Shown: piece by piece, positions 49,812 to 58,739 of the stretch
Layout: each line of letters opens with the position of its first letter
Position numbering within the stretch: position 1 is the stretch's first letter
DNA from: Muribaculaceae bacterium
Lineage (GTDB): Bacteria > Bacteroidota > Bacteroidia > Bacteroidales > Muribaculaceae
Direction of reading: 5' to 3'
NCBI GenBank assembly: GCA_028689665.1
Contig: JAQVCR010000014.1
Span: forward strand, 1 to 62,223
Length of the DNA stretch: 62,223 nucleotides
The notes under the pieces: generated by a model
What the model was told of the DNA's origin: nothing
What the model saw: only the letters and a program-made list of their open reading frames with translations
Database searches by the model: none
Program-made: the position numbers and the translations under genes

Positions 49812-51572
49812 TTATTTCGACAATGGTAATTCAACTTTCAGACAAAGTTCTTCTAATTGGCTGTCATCAATTGGAGCCGGAGCTTCATTCATAACATCAC
49901 GTCCGGAGTTATTTTTAGGGAAGGCAATAACATCACGAATACTGTCGAGCTCGGCAAGGATAGAAACAACACGATCGAATCCAAAAGCTAATCCTCCGTG
50001 AGGGGGCGCACCATATTTAAATGCATTCATTAAGAATCCAAATTGTTCTTGAGCTTTCTCTTTTGTGAATCCAAGCAACTTAAACATTAAGTCTTGCAAT
50101 TCAGAATTGTGGATACGAATACTACCTCCACCAAGTTCCACTCCGTTTACAACCATATCGTATGCTGTTGCTCTTACTCGACCCGGATCGGTCTCTAAAT
50201 ATTTAATATCATCGGGGTTAGGCGATGTGAATGGGTGGTGCATTGCGTAAAAACGTTGAGTCTCATCGTCCCACTCAAATAGAGGGAAATCAATCACCCA
50301 TAATGGAGCATAAACGCTAGGATTACGGAATCCAAGACGCTCGCCCATTTCAAGACGTAATTCGCATAGAGCTTTGCGAGTCTTCATGGTTTCACCGGCA
50401 AGGATAAGAATTAAGTCGCCGGCAACAGCATTACATCTATCAGCCCATACCTTTAGCTCATCTTCGCTGAAGAATTTACCTACGCTGCTCTTGATAGCTC
50501 CATCGTCTTCAATCTTGAGCCAGACAAGTCCTTTTGCGCCGACTTGAGGACGCTTAACAAATTCGGTAAGTACATCGATCTGTTTGCGAGTGTAGTTGGC
50601 ACAGCCTTTTGCACAAATGGCACCTACATAATCGGCATCATCAAACACGCTAAAGTTTTTACCGGCAGTGAGGTCTTTAATCTCAACAAATTTCATATCG
50701 AAACGAATGTCAGGCTTATCACTACCATAAAACTTCATGGCATCAGCCCACGTCATACGAGGGAATTGCTCGGTGAAGTCGATATTTTTTACATATTTGA
50801 AAATGTGTTTCATCATAGCTTCAAATAATTGAAGTATGTCCTCTTGCTCCACAAACGACATTTCGCAGTCGATTTGAGTAAATTCAGGTTGACGGTCGGC
50901 TCTTAAATCCTCATCTCTAAAGCATTTAGCGATTTGGAAATATCTATCAAACCCCGAAACCATCAGCAATTGCTTGAATAGCTGTGGAGATTGAGGCAAC
51001 GCATAAAACTCACCCGGATTCATACGAGAAGGCACAACGAAATCGCGCGCACCTTCGGGGGTAGATTTAATAAGGATAGGCGTTTCAATTTCCAAGAAAT
51101 TGTTTTCGTTTAAGAAACGACGAAGTTCAAATCCAATTTTATGTCTTAATTCAAGATTTTTTCTTACAGTAGCACGGCGTAAATCGAGATATCGATATTG
51201 CATTCTCAGCTCATCGCCACCATCGGTATTATCCTCGATAGTGAAAGGAGGAATGTCGCTTTTATTAAGCACCGACAGAGCCGTTGCAATAATTTCAATA
51301 TCACCGGTAGGAATGTTTTTATTCTTGTTGCTACGCTCGGCAACCTCACCGGTAACAGTTATCACGAATTCACGACCAAGAGAATTTGCCATATCGCACA
51401 AAGCAGCATCTACTTCGTTATTAAAAACAATCTGAGTTATACCATAGCGATCGCGTAAATCGATAAAAGTCATACCGCCCATTTTTCTCACACGTTGCAC
51501 CCACCCTGCAAGGGTAACGCTAGTGCCTACATTGCTGATTCTAAGTTCACCGCAAGTGTTAGTTCTATACAT
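49812..51572 (-). CDS. aspS: Aspartyl-tRNA synthetase
   Basis: 586-aa class II synthetase of the bacterial type. The N-terminal OB-fold anticodon-binding part has [28 protein letters not shown]. Class II motif 2 is around [24 protein letters not shown], and motif 3 is [14 protein letters not shown]. The GAD insertion domain lies in the middle. A minus-strand TATTTTTG at 51640-51633 may be its -7 element. It is the first gene of the aspS-Nif3-zinc ribbon group. Confidence 0.97.
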   Translation of the reverse strand: MYRTNTCGELRISNVGTSVTLAGWVQRVRKMGGMTFIDLRDRYGITQIVFNNEVDAALCDMANSLGREFVITVTGEVAERSNKNKNIPTGDIEIIATALSVLNKSDIPPFTIEDNTDGGDELRMQYRYLDLRRATVRKNLELRHKIGFELRRFLNENNFLEIETPILIKSTPEGARDFVVPSRMNPGEFYALPQSPQLFKQLLMVSGFDRYFQIAKCFRDEDLRADRQPEFTQIDCEMSFVEQEDILQLFEAMMKHIFKYVKNIDFTEQFPRMTWADAMKFYGSDKPDIRFDMKFVEIKDLTAGKNFSVFDDADYVGAICAKGCANYTRKQIDVLTEFVKRPQVGAKGLVWLKIEDDGAIKSSVGKFFSEDELKVWADRCNAVAGDLILILAGETMKTRKALCELRLEMGERLGFRNPSVYAPLWVIDFPLFEWDDETQRFYAMHHPFTSPNPDDIKYLETDPGRVRATAYDMVVNGVELGGGSIRIHNSELQDLMFKLLGFTKEKAQEQFGFLMNAFKYGAPPHGGLAFGFDRVVSILAELDSIRDVIAFPKNNSGRDVMNEAPAPIDDSQLEELCLKVELPLSK

Positions 51573-51764
51573 AGTTTTATGTTTAATTACACCAAATAGA
51601 TATATAAGCTTAATACATCTATATATTTAATGCAAAAATAATGAAAACGAGCGACATATATTACATAAAACGAAAAAATAAAAAATAAAATACTTTTTAT
51701 TGCACTCAAATAGAGGAGTTTTGCTCGAGTGCGAAAAAATATTTATGAATTTCTTGCCAAAATA

Positions 51765-51796
51765 TTTGCAGATAATAAAATTTGGTTTTACCTTTG
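51765..51796 (+). promoter_or_regulatory. Bacteroidetes promoter for tRNA-Pro
   Basis: TTTG (51765-51768) is followed after 20 nt by TACCTTTG (51789-51796), matching the -33/-7 consensus. The start would be near 51803, 34 nt before the tRNA. Confidence 0.8.
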
Positions 51797-51836
51797 CATC
51801 GCAAATGAGAGTTACAGCGGTAACAAAATTGCAATT

Positions 51837-51911
51837 CGGGGTGTAGCGCAGTCCGGTTAGCGCACCTGCTTTGGGAGCAGGGGGTCCCAAGTTCGAATCT
51901 TGGTACCCCGA
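51837..51911 (+). tRNA. tRNA-Pro (anticodon TGG)
   Basis: Acceptor CGGGGTG pairs with TACCCCG (one G-U), discriminator A. Stem CCTGC/GCAGG encloses TTTGGGA with anticodon TGG at 51872-51874. It has its own promoter and a terminator at 51920-51952. Confidence 0.96.
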
Positions 51912-51919
51912 CGAAAAGA

Positions 51920-51952
51920 GAGCTTAAGTTGTTAGAAATAACTATTAAGTTC
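51920..51952 (+). terminator. Terminator after tRNA-Pro
   Basis: GAGCTTAA (51920-51927) pairs with TTAAGTTC (51945-51952), one G-U. An inner GTTA/TAAC stem is present, and TTTTTTAT follows. Confidence 0.7.
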
Positions 51953-52151
51953 TTTTTTATATAAGATATAGCGATTCTAATACCTAGGATACTAATCTTA
52001 AAAAGAGAGTTAAAGAGTATGTAACTAATTGAGATAATAAAAGTAATAAAAACACAATATTATGGATTCTGAGAACTTATCATATTTCAATAATATGAAT
52101 AATTGCTTTTATAGATACTGAATGTAGCATATTAACATACATAATAATACC

Positions 52152-53141
52152 ATGCCAATGTTAACTAAAACTAGCAATAATCTATATTTACTCAAATTAA
52201 TACTCACAGCACTAGTTGTGTGTATGCATTGCGAATTTCCAATAATTGGTCGAGTATTAAATCCATTTGCAAGAATTGCAGTTCCTTTGTTTTTTGTAAT
52301 TAGTGGATATTTAATAACAACATACGAAAATGGAAAATATGTATTAGGAGGAAAAACTAACACAATAAGAATAGCTAAAATATTAAAGCTTATCATACTA
52401 CCAATAATAATATATGTTATTTATAAGTTGGTATACAATATTCCTATTGATATAAATATAAATTTTGTAATTTTTAATTATTTCCCTATATCTCCACCTC
52501 TCTGGTATTGTTTTGCATATATCTATGTATTATTTATTACACGATATATATTTAAGTCGATAACTAATTATAGGTTAACCTGTTGTATTATAACATTATT
52601 ATTAATTGGAAATTTGTTATTAGGTAGTTATAGTTGGATTTGGAATTTAACAAATTGGGAAGGATACTATACCCGAAACTTTTTGTTTCTAGGAATGCCA
52701 TTCTTCCTTATTGGAAGCTTGATAAAAATAAAGGAAAGTTTCATAAGATGGAATAACGTAATGTATATACTCCTCGCCGTTTCCTTTATAGCAATATATT
52801 TGGAAGCTAGTATATTAAAATTTACTGGGCTGCGCACAGAATCGATAGGAGATTTATACATATTTACTATCCCACTATCAATTTTAATATTCATATACGT
52901 TATAAAACTTAATAAAACAATACTATCGTACAATTCTATCATATCATTTTCAAAGAAATATAGCAAATACATATATATATATCACATCCTGGTATTATAT
53001 CTATTGGGAATATATATCCCTAATGGTAAAATGTTTAATGTGATAGTGAATCCATTGACATTATTTATATACACATCAATTATAGTGTACTTAACATCAT
53101 ACACATATAAGTATCTAAAAAAGCTATTTAGAAACCGCTAA
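52152..53141 (+). CDS. Acyltransferase family 3 membrane protein (accessory)
   Basis: 329-aa polytopic protein with about ten hydrophobic segments. It resembles acyltransferase-3 enzymes: a basic N-terminus, LKLILTALVVCMHCEFPIIGR with the family histidine, and FFVISGYLITTYE. It is visibly more AT- and Ile/Asn-rich than neighbouring genes, and stands alone between tRNA-Pro and an IS remnant. That suggests a horizontally acquired single gene, perhaps modifying a surface glycan. It is not closely similar by eye to the acyltransferase at 29745. Confidence 0.85.
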   Translation: MPMLTKTSNNLYLLKLILTALVVCMHCEFPIIGRVLNPFARIAVPLFFVISGYLITTYENGKYVLGGKTNTIRIAKILKLIILPIIIYVIYKLVYNIPIDININFVIFNYFPISPPLWYCFAYIYVLFITRYIFKSITNYRLTCCIITLLLIGNLLLGSYSWIWNLTNWEGYYTRNFLFLGMPFFLIGSLIKIKESFIRWNNVMYILLAVSFIAIYLEASILKFTGLRTESIGDLYIFTIPLSILIFIYVIKLNKTILSYNSIISFSKKYSKYIYIYHILVLYLLGIYIPNGKMFNVIVNPLTLFIYTSIIVYLTSYTYKYLKKLFRNR

Positions 53142-53256
53142 AAAGTAATCAGTAATTGATAAGAATCATATTACTTCAATAATTTTTGCTATTGAAGTTA
53201 TGATAATTTATGCAATGAAGAAATTAAATAAATCTCTCACTACATAATTATATTTA

Positions 53257-53562
53257 GGGTCAGCGGAAAATTCAGGTGCATAAGGTTTGAAGAAGTGGCA
53301 AGACTAGACCGAGAAACATTCAATACTGTGATCAGAACATTCAGAAACAATTATAAGGCTATTACAAACTACTTCAGACGAAGTGCCACCAACGCTTCGG
53401 CGAAATCATTCAATGCCAAGATAAAAATGTTTCGGGCTCAACTGCGAGGAGTATCAGCCCCCCCCCTATTTTTATAATCAGATTGACTAAACTATTTGCA
53501 TAAAACTTTAACACTTTATAGACCATCTTTTTAACCTATGCACCTGAATTTTCCGCTGACCC
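53257..53562. mobile_element. Internally deleted insertion sequence (ISL3/ISAon1-like, MITE-like) with 25-bp terminal inverted repeats
   Basis: The left end (53257-53281, beginning GGGTCAGCGGAAAATTC) is the exact reverse complement of 53538-53562; three more bases pair after a 1-nt bulge. The 306-bp interior keeps only the C-terminal end of a transposase. No clear target duplication is visible in the flanks. A full-length relative elsewhere in the genome could mobilise it, since both ends look intact. Confidence 0.8.
53290..53503 (+). pseudogene. C-terminal remnant of an ISL3/ISAon1-type transposase, frameshifted
   Basis: The frame reads ARLDRETFNTVIRTFRN, then NYFRRSATNASAKSFNAKIK and MFRAQLRGVSAP, which resembles the C-terminus of these DDE transposases (typical STNAxAESFNAKIKxFRxQxRGV). 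A run of nine Cs at 53458-53466 shifts the frame. One base fewer would give the expected ending FIIRLTKLFA at a TAA at 53501-53503. The N-terminal DDE core is missing altogether. I infer the homology from memory of the motif. Confidence 0.75.
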
Positions 53563-53810
53563 CAAAAATGTGAGGCTGGAATTGTGGCTTGCGAAAACAC
53601 TTAGCGTTGTTCCGGGCAAAAATTAGTATCAATTTTAATTGTAGAAGCTGTATTTTTGTATATTTTCATAGTATGGAATAAATTAATCTTATAGTATTAA
53701 CGATATTTTTAATAATATTCGTTAAATAGTAATTAATTTTTAATTTTATATTTTATTAAAATTCATATATTTGCTGAGTCAAAATACATTACCTAAAATC
53801 TCATAAAACA

Positions 53811-55841
53811 ATGAACCGAATTATTCTTTTAATTTTTATGCTGTCTACGTTGACAATGTCGGCAACATGGAAACCTATCTTTGCCGGGCACCGTGGAGGC
53901 TATACCGGAGTATCAAACACAGCAGAATGCTATCGCAATGGAGTAGATAAATATGGTTATACAGGGCTTGAATGCGATGTGCGAGTAACCAAAGATGGTG
54001 AATATGTTATAATGCACGATGAGACTACCAATTCGTTAGGAGGGAATCTAACCGTAGCTAATTCTACCCTTGCCGAACTAAAAGCAGAAACGCTAACGCA
54101 GACACGAAGTGGCGTAGAATATACCGGAAAGATTTGTACAGTAAGCGAATATCTAGATATATGCGTAGAGAAGAATGCTTTTCCACTTGTAGAGCTAAAA
54201 TATACGACAGGAATCAATACGAGTTCGATGACTAATTTTCCGGGACTGATGAGTTTAATTGAAGGAAAAGGGTTACGCGAAAAAGTAGTATTTCTAACAT
54301 CAATGAAATCATCACTCGAATATATTCGCACCAATTATCCCGATGTAAAATGTCAATTTCTCACTAATGCAAATTGGGAAACGCATTTCGATTGGTGTGT
54401 AAAATGGGGTATCAATCCAAGTATTCAGACCGGCTGTTTTGACCAAAATACAGTTGTAAAATTTCATCAAAAAGGGTTATCAGTGGCAATGTGGACAGTA
54501 AATGATGAAGCCAATTACAAGAAATATGGCAATATGGGTGTGTATATGATGACTTGCGATTATCTATATCCAAAAGATATGGCAGAATTAGACGAAATTG
54601 ATTGGAACAAATTTCCAACAATCCTTGAGCCTCTAGAGATAGAGACAAAAGAATTATGGTCGCGTTCGGCTGCTAATAATAATCTTCCTGCAAATTTTCC
54701 AGCCGGCAACGGCACACTATATAAATCGGGGCAACAAGCAGCTTATAGCGATGGGAAATTTTATGTTAACGACTACACTACCAAGACATTACTAGTGTTT
54801 GACAAAGATTGCGCAGAGCCAACAGTGCTCGATGAAAATCAAGAATTAGGCGGAAGTGCAGCGATGGGAATAGCATCTGACGATGCAGGCAACATCATAC
54901 AACGCTATGAAGAGTCTATTTCCACATCACCATCATCAATAAGAATCTTTAAGAAAGGAGAGACAAAAAGCACGATAATTAATTTTTCGCTAGTGAAAAC
55001 GGGGCAGACAAACTTTGTGTATGCAAGTGGCGACATCTTTTCGGACGAAGGAGGATATGTATATCTATACCCAAAGGGTCAGACGGAAATTAGTGTTTTG
55101 CATATTGTAAACGGACAATTAGCAGGCGATATAGAAGTTAAATCGGGGCTTTCAATAGCAGCATCAACGGCAGGAGTAGTAATACCAATTTATAATAATC
55201 CCAACAGATTTGTATATCAAGTAAGAAGTAATGGCTTCTATATGTATAATGGCGAGAATAAAGGTGATTATCTCACAGGCACAGCAAGCACGACATTGCC
55301 AAAGCGTAATTCATCGCTCGGAGGAGCCTACATAGAGCTAGACGGCCATGAAATACTTATTCACCCATCGGGCTATAATTATAATGGAGGTTTTTGCATT
55401 CGCGATATGAGCGCATCGGCAGAGTCGTTGGCAAGTTATGAGCCACTAGGCAACGGCGGATACTCGGCAAATTCTTCGACAGGCACATTTATGAAAGTAG
55501 AAAAGATAAACGATCGACGCTACAATCTATATTGCTACACAATGGGAAATGGATATGGGGCATATGAAATTGCCGTTAAAGGAAGTGGGAGTGAAGTTAT
55601 AGCATCGGATAACAATAATACAGACATAAGAATCGCTCCAAATCCTACATACGGAGAACTAAATATTAAAAGCAATAGCGAAATAAGCAGCGTTGAAATC
55701 TATTCAATCAATGGTACAAAGGTAGCCGAAAGAGATATCAACGGAGCGAGTTTTACCAGCGTAGATATAAGCAATTATAATGCAGGCATCTATTTTGTAG
55801 TAATCAATAAGTCGACAATAAAGAAAATAGTAAAATTATAA
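53811..55841 (+). CDS. Secreted glycerophosphodiester phosphodiesterase with C-terminal type IX sorting domain
   Basis: 676-aa exported protein. A signal peptide covers residues 1-18. The GDPD domain (about 22-265) keeps the catalytic features: AGHRGG (H27, R28), NTAE (E39), LECDVRVT (E54, D56), MHDET (H69, D70) and ELK (E128, K130). A second part (about 280-600) is repetitive beta sequence, perhaps a propeller. The C-terminus (about 604-676) has APNPTYGELNIKS...VEIYSINGTKVAERD...GIYFVVINKSTIKKIVKL, a classic type A sorting domain. It would release glycerol 3-phosphate from phosphodiesters at the cell surface. A terminator follows at 55863-55892. Confidence 0.9.
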   Translation: MNRIILLIFMLSTLTMSATWKPIFAGHRGGYTGVSNTAECYRNGVDKYGYTGLECDVRVTKDGEYVIMHDETTNSLGGNLTVANSTLAELKAETLTQTRSGVEYTGKICTVSEYLDICVEKNAFPLVELKYTTGINTSSMTNFPGLMSLIEGKGLREKVVFLTSMKSSLEYIRTNYPDVKCQFLTNANWETHFDWCVKWGINPSIQTGCFDQNTVVKFHQKGLSVAMWTVNDEANYKKYGNMGVYMMTCDYLYPKDMAELDEIDWNKFPTILEPLEIETKELWSRSAANNNLPANFPAGNGTLYKSGQQAAYSDGKFYVNDYTTKTLLVFDKDCAEPTVLDENQELGGSAAMGIASDDAGNIIQRYEESISTSPSSIRIFKKGETKSTIINFSLVKTGQTNFVYASGDIFSDEGGYVYLYPKGQTEISVLHIVNGQLAGDIEVKSGLSIAASTAGVVIPIYNNPNRFVYQVRSNGFYMYNGENKGDYLTGTASTTLPKRNSSLGGAYIELDGHEILIHPSGYNYNGGFCIRDMSASAESLASYEPLGNGGYSANSSTGTFMKVEKINDRRYNLYCYTMGNGYGAYEIAVKGSGSEVIASDNNNTDIRIAPNPTYGELNIKSNSEISSVEIYSINGTKVAERDINGASFTSVDISNYNAGIYFVVINKSTIKKIVKL

Positions 55842-55862
55842 TTAGTCGATATCAAATAATTA

Positions 55863-55892
55863 GGCACCAACTGAAAAAAATTAGTTGGTGCC
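55863..55892. terminator. Bidirectional terminator between the GDPD gene and hpf
   Basis: GGCACCAACT (55863-55872) pairs perfectly with AGTTGGTGCC (55883-55892), followed by TTTTG. It lies between convergent genes. Confidence 0.85.
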
Positions 55893-55915
55893 TTTTGTTT
55901 ATATTTTAATATGAT

Positions 55916-56209
55916 TTATTTCTTAGCTTTTTTCTTTTCTAATTGTTTTTCGAGAGCCTCGATAGAAAGGTCGATAGCCTCTTCAAATGTGTCAGCAACT
56001 TTAGAAGCAAATAAATCTTCGTGTTCAGGAGATATTAATTTAACCCCTGCTTCTTTGTTCATCGAAGTTTCCGGCTTAATAACTTTAAGTGCAACTTCAA
56101 CTTCTGTAATATCTTCGTAATGCTTACCAAGCTTTTCGGCTTTCTTATTAATGAAATTCATTAATTTCTCGGCAGCGTCAAAATGAATTGCTTTTACTTT
56201 TACTTTCAT
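55916..56209 (-). CDS. hpf: Ribosome hibernation-promoting factor (HPF/RaiA family, short form)
   Basis: 97-aa protein that binds the 30S decoding region in stationary phase. It has KVKAIHFDAAEKLMNFINKKAEKL, EVEVALKVIK and the lysine-rich tail. It is the short form, without the C-terminal dimerisation domain of long HPF. The start lies 1 nt after the xerC stop, in the operon order rpsU, xerC, hpf. Confidence 0.93.
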   Translation of the reverse strand: MKVKVKAIHFDAAEKLMNFINKKAEKLGKHYEDITEVEVALKVIKPETSMNKEAGVKLISPEHEDLFASKVADTFEEAIDLSIEALEKQLEKKKAKK

Positions 56210-56210
56210 A

Positions 56211-57113
56211 TTACCCTCCTTTTTTTAATGCTCGTGGATGAGCTTGTTGATAATTTTGTTTTAATTCGCTTATGGTTATGTGGGTATAAATTTGGGTTGT
56301 ACCCAGTGATTCATGCCCTAATAATTCTTTAACGCTATTTATTTCGGATCCATTGTTTAGCATAGCTGAAGCAAACGAATGGCGCAATACGTGTGGACTT
56401 TTCTTAGTAATATTCACATCAGCCAATTCCTTCTTGACAATTCTATATACTAACGTCGGGTATAATGGTTTCCCATTTGTGCGAACAAAAAGCTCGGCAT
56501 ACTCTTCGCCAACCTCGTTTTTACGCACTTGCATATAATGCTTAATTTTGTTGGAAAGTAAAGCTGTGATAGGTATTATTCTATCCTTGTCGCGCTTACC
56601 ATGCACCTTTATTTCTTGCTTGTCAAAGTATACATTATAATCTTTAAGATCAATTAGCTCGGCACGTCGCAATCCGGTGTCGTAGAACATTTCGATGATT
56701 AAATTGTCTCTAACCGTAACAAAATCGTTGCTCAAAGGATCTGTGTTCTCAAGAATGTCCTCCATAGCATCTTGACGAATAAATACAGGGAGTCTCTTCT
56801 CTATTTTTGCTAATTCAATGTCTTCGGTTGGATTTACGGTAATTTCGCCTAATTTTTGAGCATATTTAAAAATCGCTTTGAGAGCTTGAATTTTACGATG
56901 AATGGAGCTGGAATGGTATTTTTTCTTCGCCATATCTACCAGCCAGCCTCTAATGTCATTAACCGTAACATCAGCATAATTTATTAAGCTAGTATCAGAA
57001 CCACAAATAAATTCTTCGAATTGATTAATGTCTATTTTATAAGACAAAACGGTATGAGTCGAAAGATTCAACTCATACCGCATATATTTTAAGAATTTTT
57101 CTTTAAGATTCAT
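56211..57113 (-). CDS. Tyrosine recombinase XerC-type
   Basis: 300-aa site-specific recombinase of XerC/XerD form. The catalytic set is complete: R149 (TGLRRAEL), K173 (HGKRDKDR), H241 and R244 (HVLRHSFAS), H267 (LLGHESLG) and the nucleophile Y276 (TTQIYTH). The N-terminal SAM-like core-binding domain begins EKFLKYMRYELNLSTHTVLSYK. It is embedded between rpsU and hpf with no att sites or cargo, so I read it as the housekeeping chromosome-dimer-resolving type rather than an element integrase. Confidence 0.9.
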   Translation of the reverse strand: MNLKEKFLKYMRYELNLSTHTVLSYKIDINQFEEFICGSDTSLINYADVTVNDIRGWLVDMAKKKYHSSSIHRKIQALKAIFKYAQKLGEITVNPTEDIELAKIEKRLPVFIRQDAMEDILENTDPLSNDFVTVRDNLIIEMFYDTGLRRAELIDLKDYNVYFDKQEIKVHGKRDKDRIIPITALLSNKIKHYMQVRKNEVGEEYAELFVRTNGKPLYPTLVYRIVKKELADVNITKKSPHVLRHSFASAMLNNGSEINSVKELLGHESLGTTQIYTHITISELKQNYQQAHPRALKKGG

Positions 57114-57183
57114 AGTAGGCGTAATGTTTCAACGCCCTAATTTACGTCTTAAAATTCAATTCTCCAAATAAAAAAGAGGCTTT

Positions 57184-57375
57184 TTATTCTTCTTCTAAAT
57201 GAAGTTTTTGAACATATACCGCCTTAATCATCTTCTTACGATTTATAATTGACGGTTTATCAAATGCTTGACGTGAACGTAACTCTTTTACAACGCCTGT
57301 TTTTTCAAATTTTCTTTTGAATTTTTTTAATGCTCTTTCAATATTTTCGCCTTCTTTTACTTGTACGATTATCAT
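57184..57375 (-). CDS. rpsU: 30S ribosomal protein S21
   Basis: 63-aa small-subunit protein near the anti-Shine-Dalgarno helix, with VKEGENIERALKKFKRKFEKTGVVKELRSRQAFDKPS and a basic middle. It is first in the rpsU-xerC-hpf operon. It has a full consensus promoter at 57411-57440 and a second promoter farther upstream at 57633-57664. Confidence 0.95.
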   Translation of the reverse strand: MIIVQVKEGENIERALKKFKRKFEKTGVVKELRSRQAFDKPSIINRKKMIKAVYVQKLHLEEE

Positions 57376-57410
57376 ATCTTTTTTTGTTTAATTGTTTTTT
57401 ATTTGCGGTG

Positions 57411-57440
57411 CAAAATTAAGCATTATTTTATTATTGCAAA
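57411..57440 (-). promoter_or_regulatory. Bacteroidetes promoter for rpsU-xerC-hpf
   Basis: On the minus strand TTTG (57440-57437) is followed after 18 nt by TAATTTTG (57418-57411). The predicted start near 57404 gives a leader of about 29 nt. Confidence 0.8.
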
Positions 57441-57460
57441 AGTTTTTACACCAATTTTAT

Positions 57461-57626
57461 TATGCACACTACTTATATTTAGACAGCTCGAATCAAATAT
57501 CGTCAATCTAAACTCACCGCCAGTAGTAAGCGGCATCGGGGGTAATATGTTATTAATCTTTATATCAGGGTGTTACTATTACTTAACCTCCTCTCAATTC
57601 ATTGTGTGCATAGTGCACGTTTAAAT
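57461..57626 (-). ncRNA. Candidate structured non-coding RNA (possible 6S / Bacteroidales-1 type)
   Basis: On the minus strand, the predicted start (about 57626) is followed by TATGCACAC (57612-57604), which pairs perfectly with GTGTGCATA (57469-57461), closing a domain of about 150 nt. An inner GCCGC/GCGGT hairpin lies around 57525-57540. The 5' end can instead form GTGCA-CTA-TGCAC (57618-57606), exclusive with the closing stem. The size and end pairing recall 6S-like RNAs, but I cannot confirm membership. The 3' end has no clear terminator; it may simply be a long rpsU leader. Confidence 0.35.
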
Positions 57627-57632
57627 CGGGTA

Positions 57633-57664
57633 CAAATTTACATTCTTTTCTCAAATTACACAAA
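57633..57664 (-). promoter_or_regulatory. Second Bacteroidetes promoter upstream of rpsU (candidate RNA promoter)
   Basis: On the minus strand TTTG (57664-57661) is followed after 20 nt by TAAATTTG (57640-57633), again a full consensus match. It is about 260 nt upstream of rpsU, an unexplained distance unless it drives an RNA. Confidence 0.65.
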
Positions 57665-57780
57665 TATATTTGATTACATCTAAATAATTTATTTATCGAC
57701 TTGTTATAATTACGATTAAATAACAAATAAAAGTACGTACTCAATAATTAAATAGCTACATTTGATATAAATTGTAGGAA

Positions 57781-58680
57781 ATGAAAAGAATTGCTCTAAA
57801 TATCATATTAATAATGTGTAGTCTTTTGGTTTACTCTCAAGATTACACACAAAGCATTAAAGGTGATGGACAGCCAAAGCTTACACTGCACCCCGAATAT
57901 TCCGGAAGTATTTATAAATTGAGCAATAAGCCTGCATTTATTACCTCATATACTTCTGACCTTAAAGCCACGCCACGTTTACACACATTTTCGATCGACA
58001 TAACGCCCGAAATTTATAGTAATTCTGATTTAAAAATTTCTAAGAATCCATATATTAATGATTTTTCTCGCTATGGCGCATTGCAGATATGGAAAGGAGG
58101 CTACCTTGTAGGTGCAGGCAGTTATTCTACGATGCCGGCACTCGGAAATATAGGCAGAGCAAGCATCGCAATAAGTCAGCAGCTAGGAAACCTCACAGTA
58201 ACAGGAGGTATAAGTGGGGAGAAATATCATATAGGCAGGGATTTGCATAACAACTACGCAGTCTTTGGGAATGCTTCTTATCGCTTTAATGAGCGGTTCA
58301 CACTAAACGTATTCGGATCTTACTATGCAAAAAACAATTTCTATTCATTTGCGGCAATGCCCTATGTAGGCTATTCCAATTATGGGGCTTCGTTAGGTTA
58401 TTCTATCAATGACAAATTTGGAGTCGAGCTTGGCGCACAAAGATATTTCGATCCATATTCACGCAGTTGGAAAACTGTACCTATAATTGCCCCATCTTTT
58501 AATATCGGCGGACAGAAAATAGGATTTGACATTGGTGGACTTGTGTATCAAATTTTAGATGGACTTCTTAATAATTATTCTGAGTCATCTAATATGAATG
58601 GAATGTCAGGCAGTGGGAATAGTGGTTTTAGCAGTGGCAGCTCTCCCATGTTGCAGAAATGGACTGATAAGCACAGATAA
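57781..58680 (+). CDS. Predicted outer-membrane beta-barrel protein
   Basis: 299-aa exported protein with a signal peptide (1-19, LLVYSQ) and many alternating beta-strand segments (GYLVGAGSYSTMPALGNIGRASIAISQQLGNLTVTGGISGEKYH...). A Gly/Ser/Asn-rich tail follows (about 272-290). No catalytic motif is recognised. The barrel-like pattern and lack of a lipobox suggest an outer-membrane protein of unknown function. It is monocistronic, with a strong terminator at 58683-58721. Confidence 0.72.
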   Translation: MKRIALNIILIMCSLLVYSQDYTQSIKGDGQPKLTLHPEYSGSIYKLSNKPAFITSYTSDLKATPRLHTFSIDITPEIYSNSDLKISKNPYINDFSRYGALQIWKGGYLVGAGSYSTMPALGNIGRASIAISQQLGNLTVTGGISGEKYHIGRDLHNNYAVFGNASYRFNERFTLNVFGSYYAKNNFYSFAAMPYVGYSNYGASLGYSINDKFGVELGAQRYFDPYSRSWKTVPIIAPSFNIGGQKIGFDIGGLVYQILDGLLNNYSESSNMNGMSGSGNSGFSSGSSPMLQKWTDKHR

Positions 58681-58682
58681 AT

Positions 58683-58721
58683 AAAACGCCACAAAACAGA
58701 GAATCTATTTTGTGGCGTTTT
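58683..58721. terminator. Bidirectional terminator between the barrel protein and gamma-carbonic anhydrase genes
   Basis: AAAACGCCACAAAA (58683-58696) pairs perfectly over 14 bp with 58708-58721, with A- and T-runs at its edges. It lies between convergent genes. Confidence 0.88.
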
Positions 58722-58739
58722 TATAATATAGGATTATGA

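Larger units (their letters stand above)
57376..57780. other. Intergenic region with two minus-strand promoters and a candidate structured RNA
   Basis: Between rpsU (minus) and the outer-membrane protein gene (plus). It contains the rpsU promoter, a second promoter at 57633-57664, and between them a 150-nt segment closed by a 9-bp stem. No protein-coding gene is credible here. A -7-like TACATTTG for the plus-strand gene lies at 57757-57764. Confidence 0.65.

Noticed and set aside
53295..53477. 60-aa hypothetical gene inside the IS remnant
   Set aside because: It matches the C-terminus of a transposase and is frameshifted, so it is a pseudogene fragment.
51837..53600. Integrated prophage or conjugative element at tRNA-Pro
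   Set aside because: There is no integrase, no phage or transfer gene and no repeated tRNA 3' end. Only one acyltransferase and an IS remnant are seen.
56211..57113. Tyrosine recombinase as the integrase of a mobile element
   Set aside because: It sits in a conserved-type operon between rpsU and hpf, with no att sites or cargo, and has XerC/D form.
57361..57624. 87-codon plus-strand frame upstream of the barrel protein
   Set aside because: It crosses both minus-strand promoter regions and has no family features; the RNA interpretation fits better.
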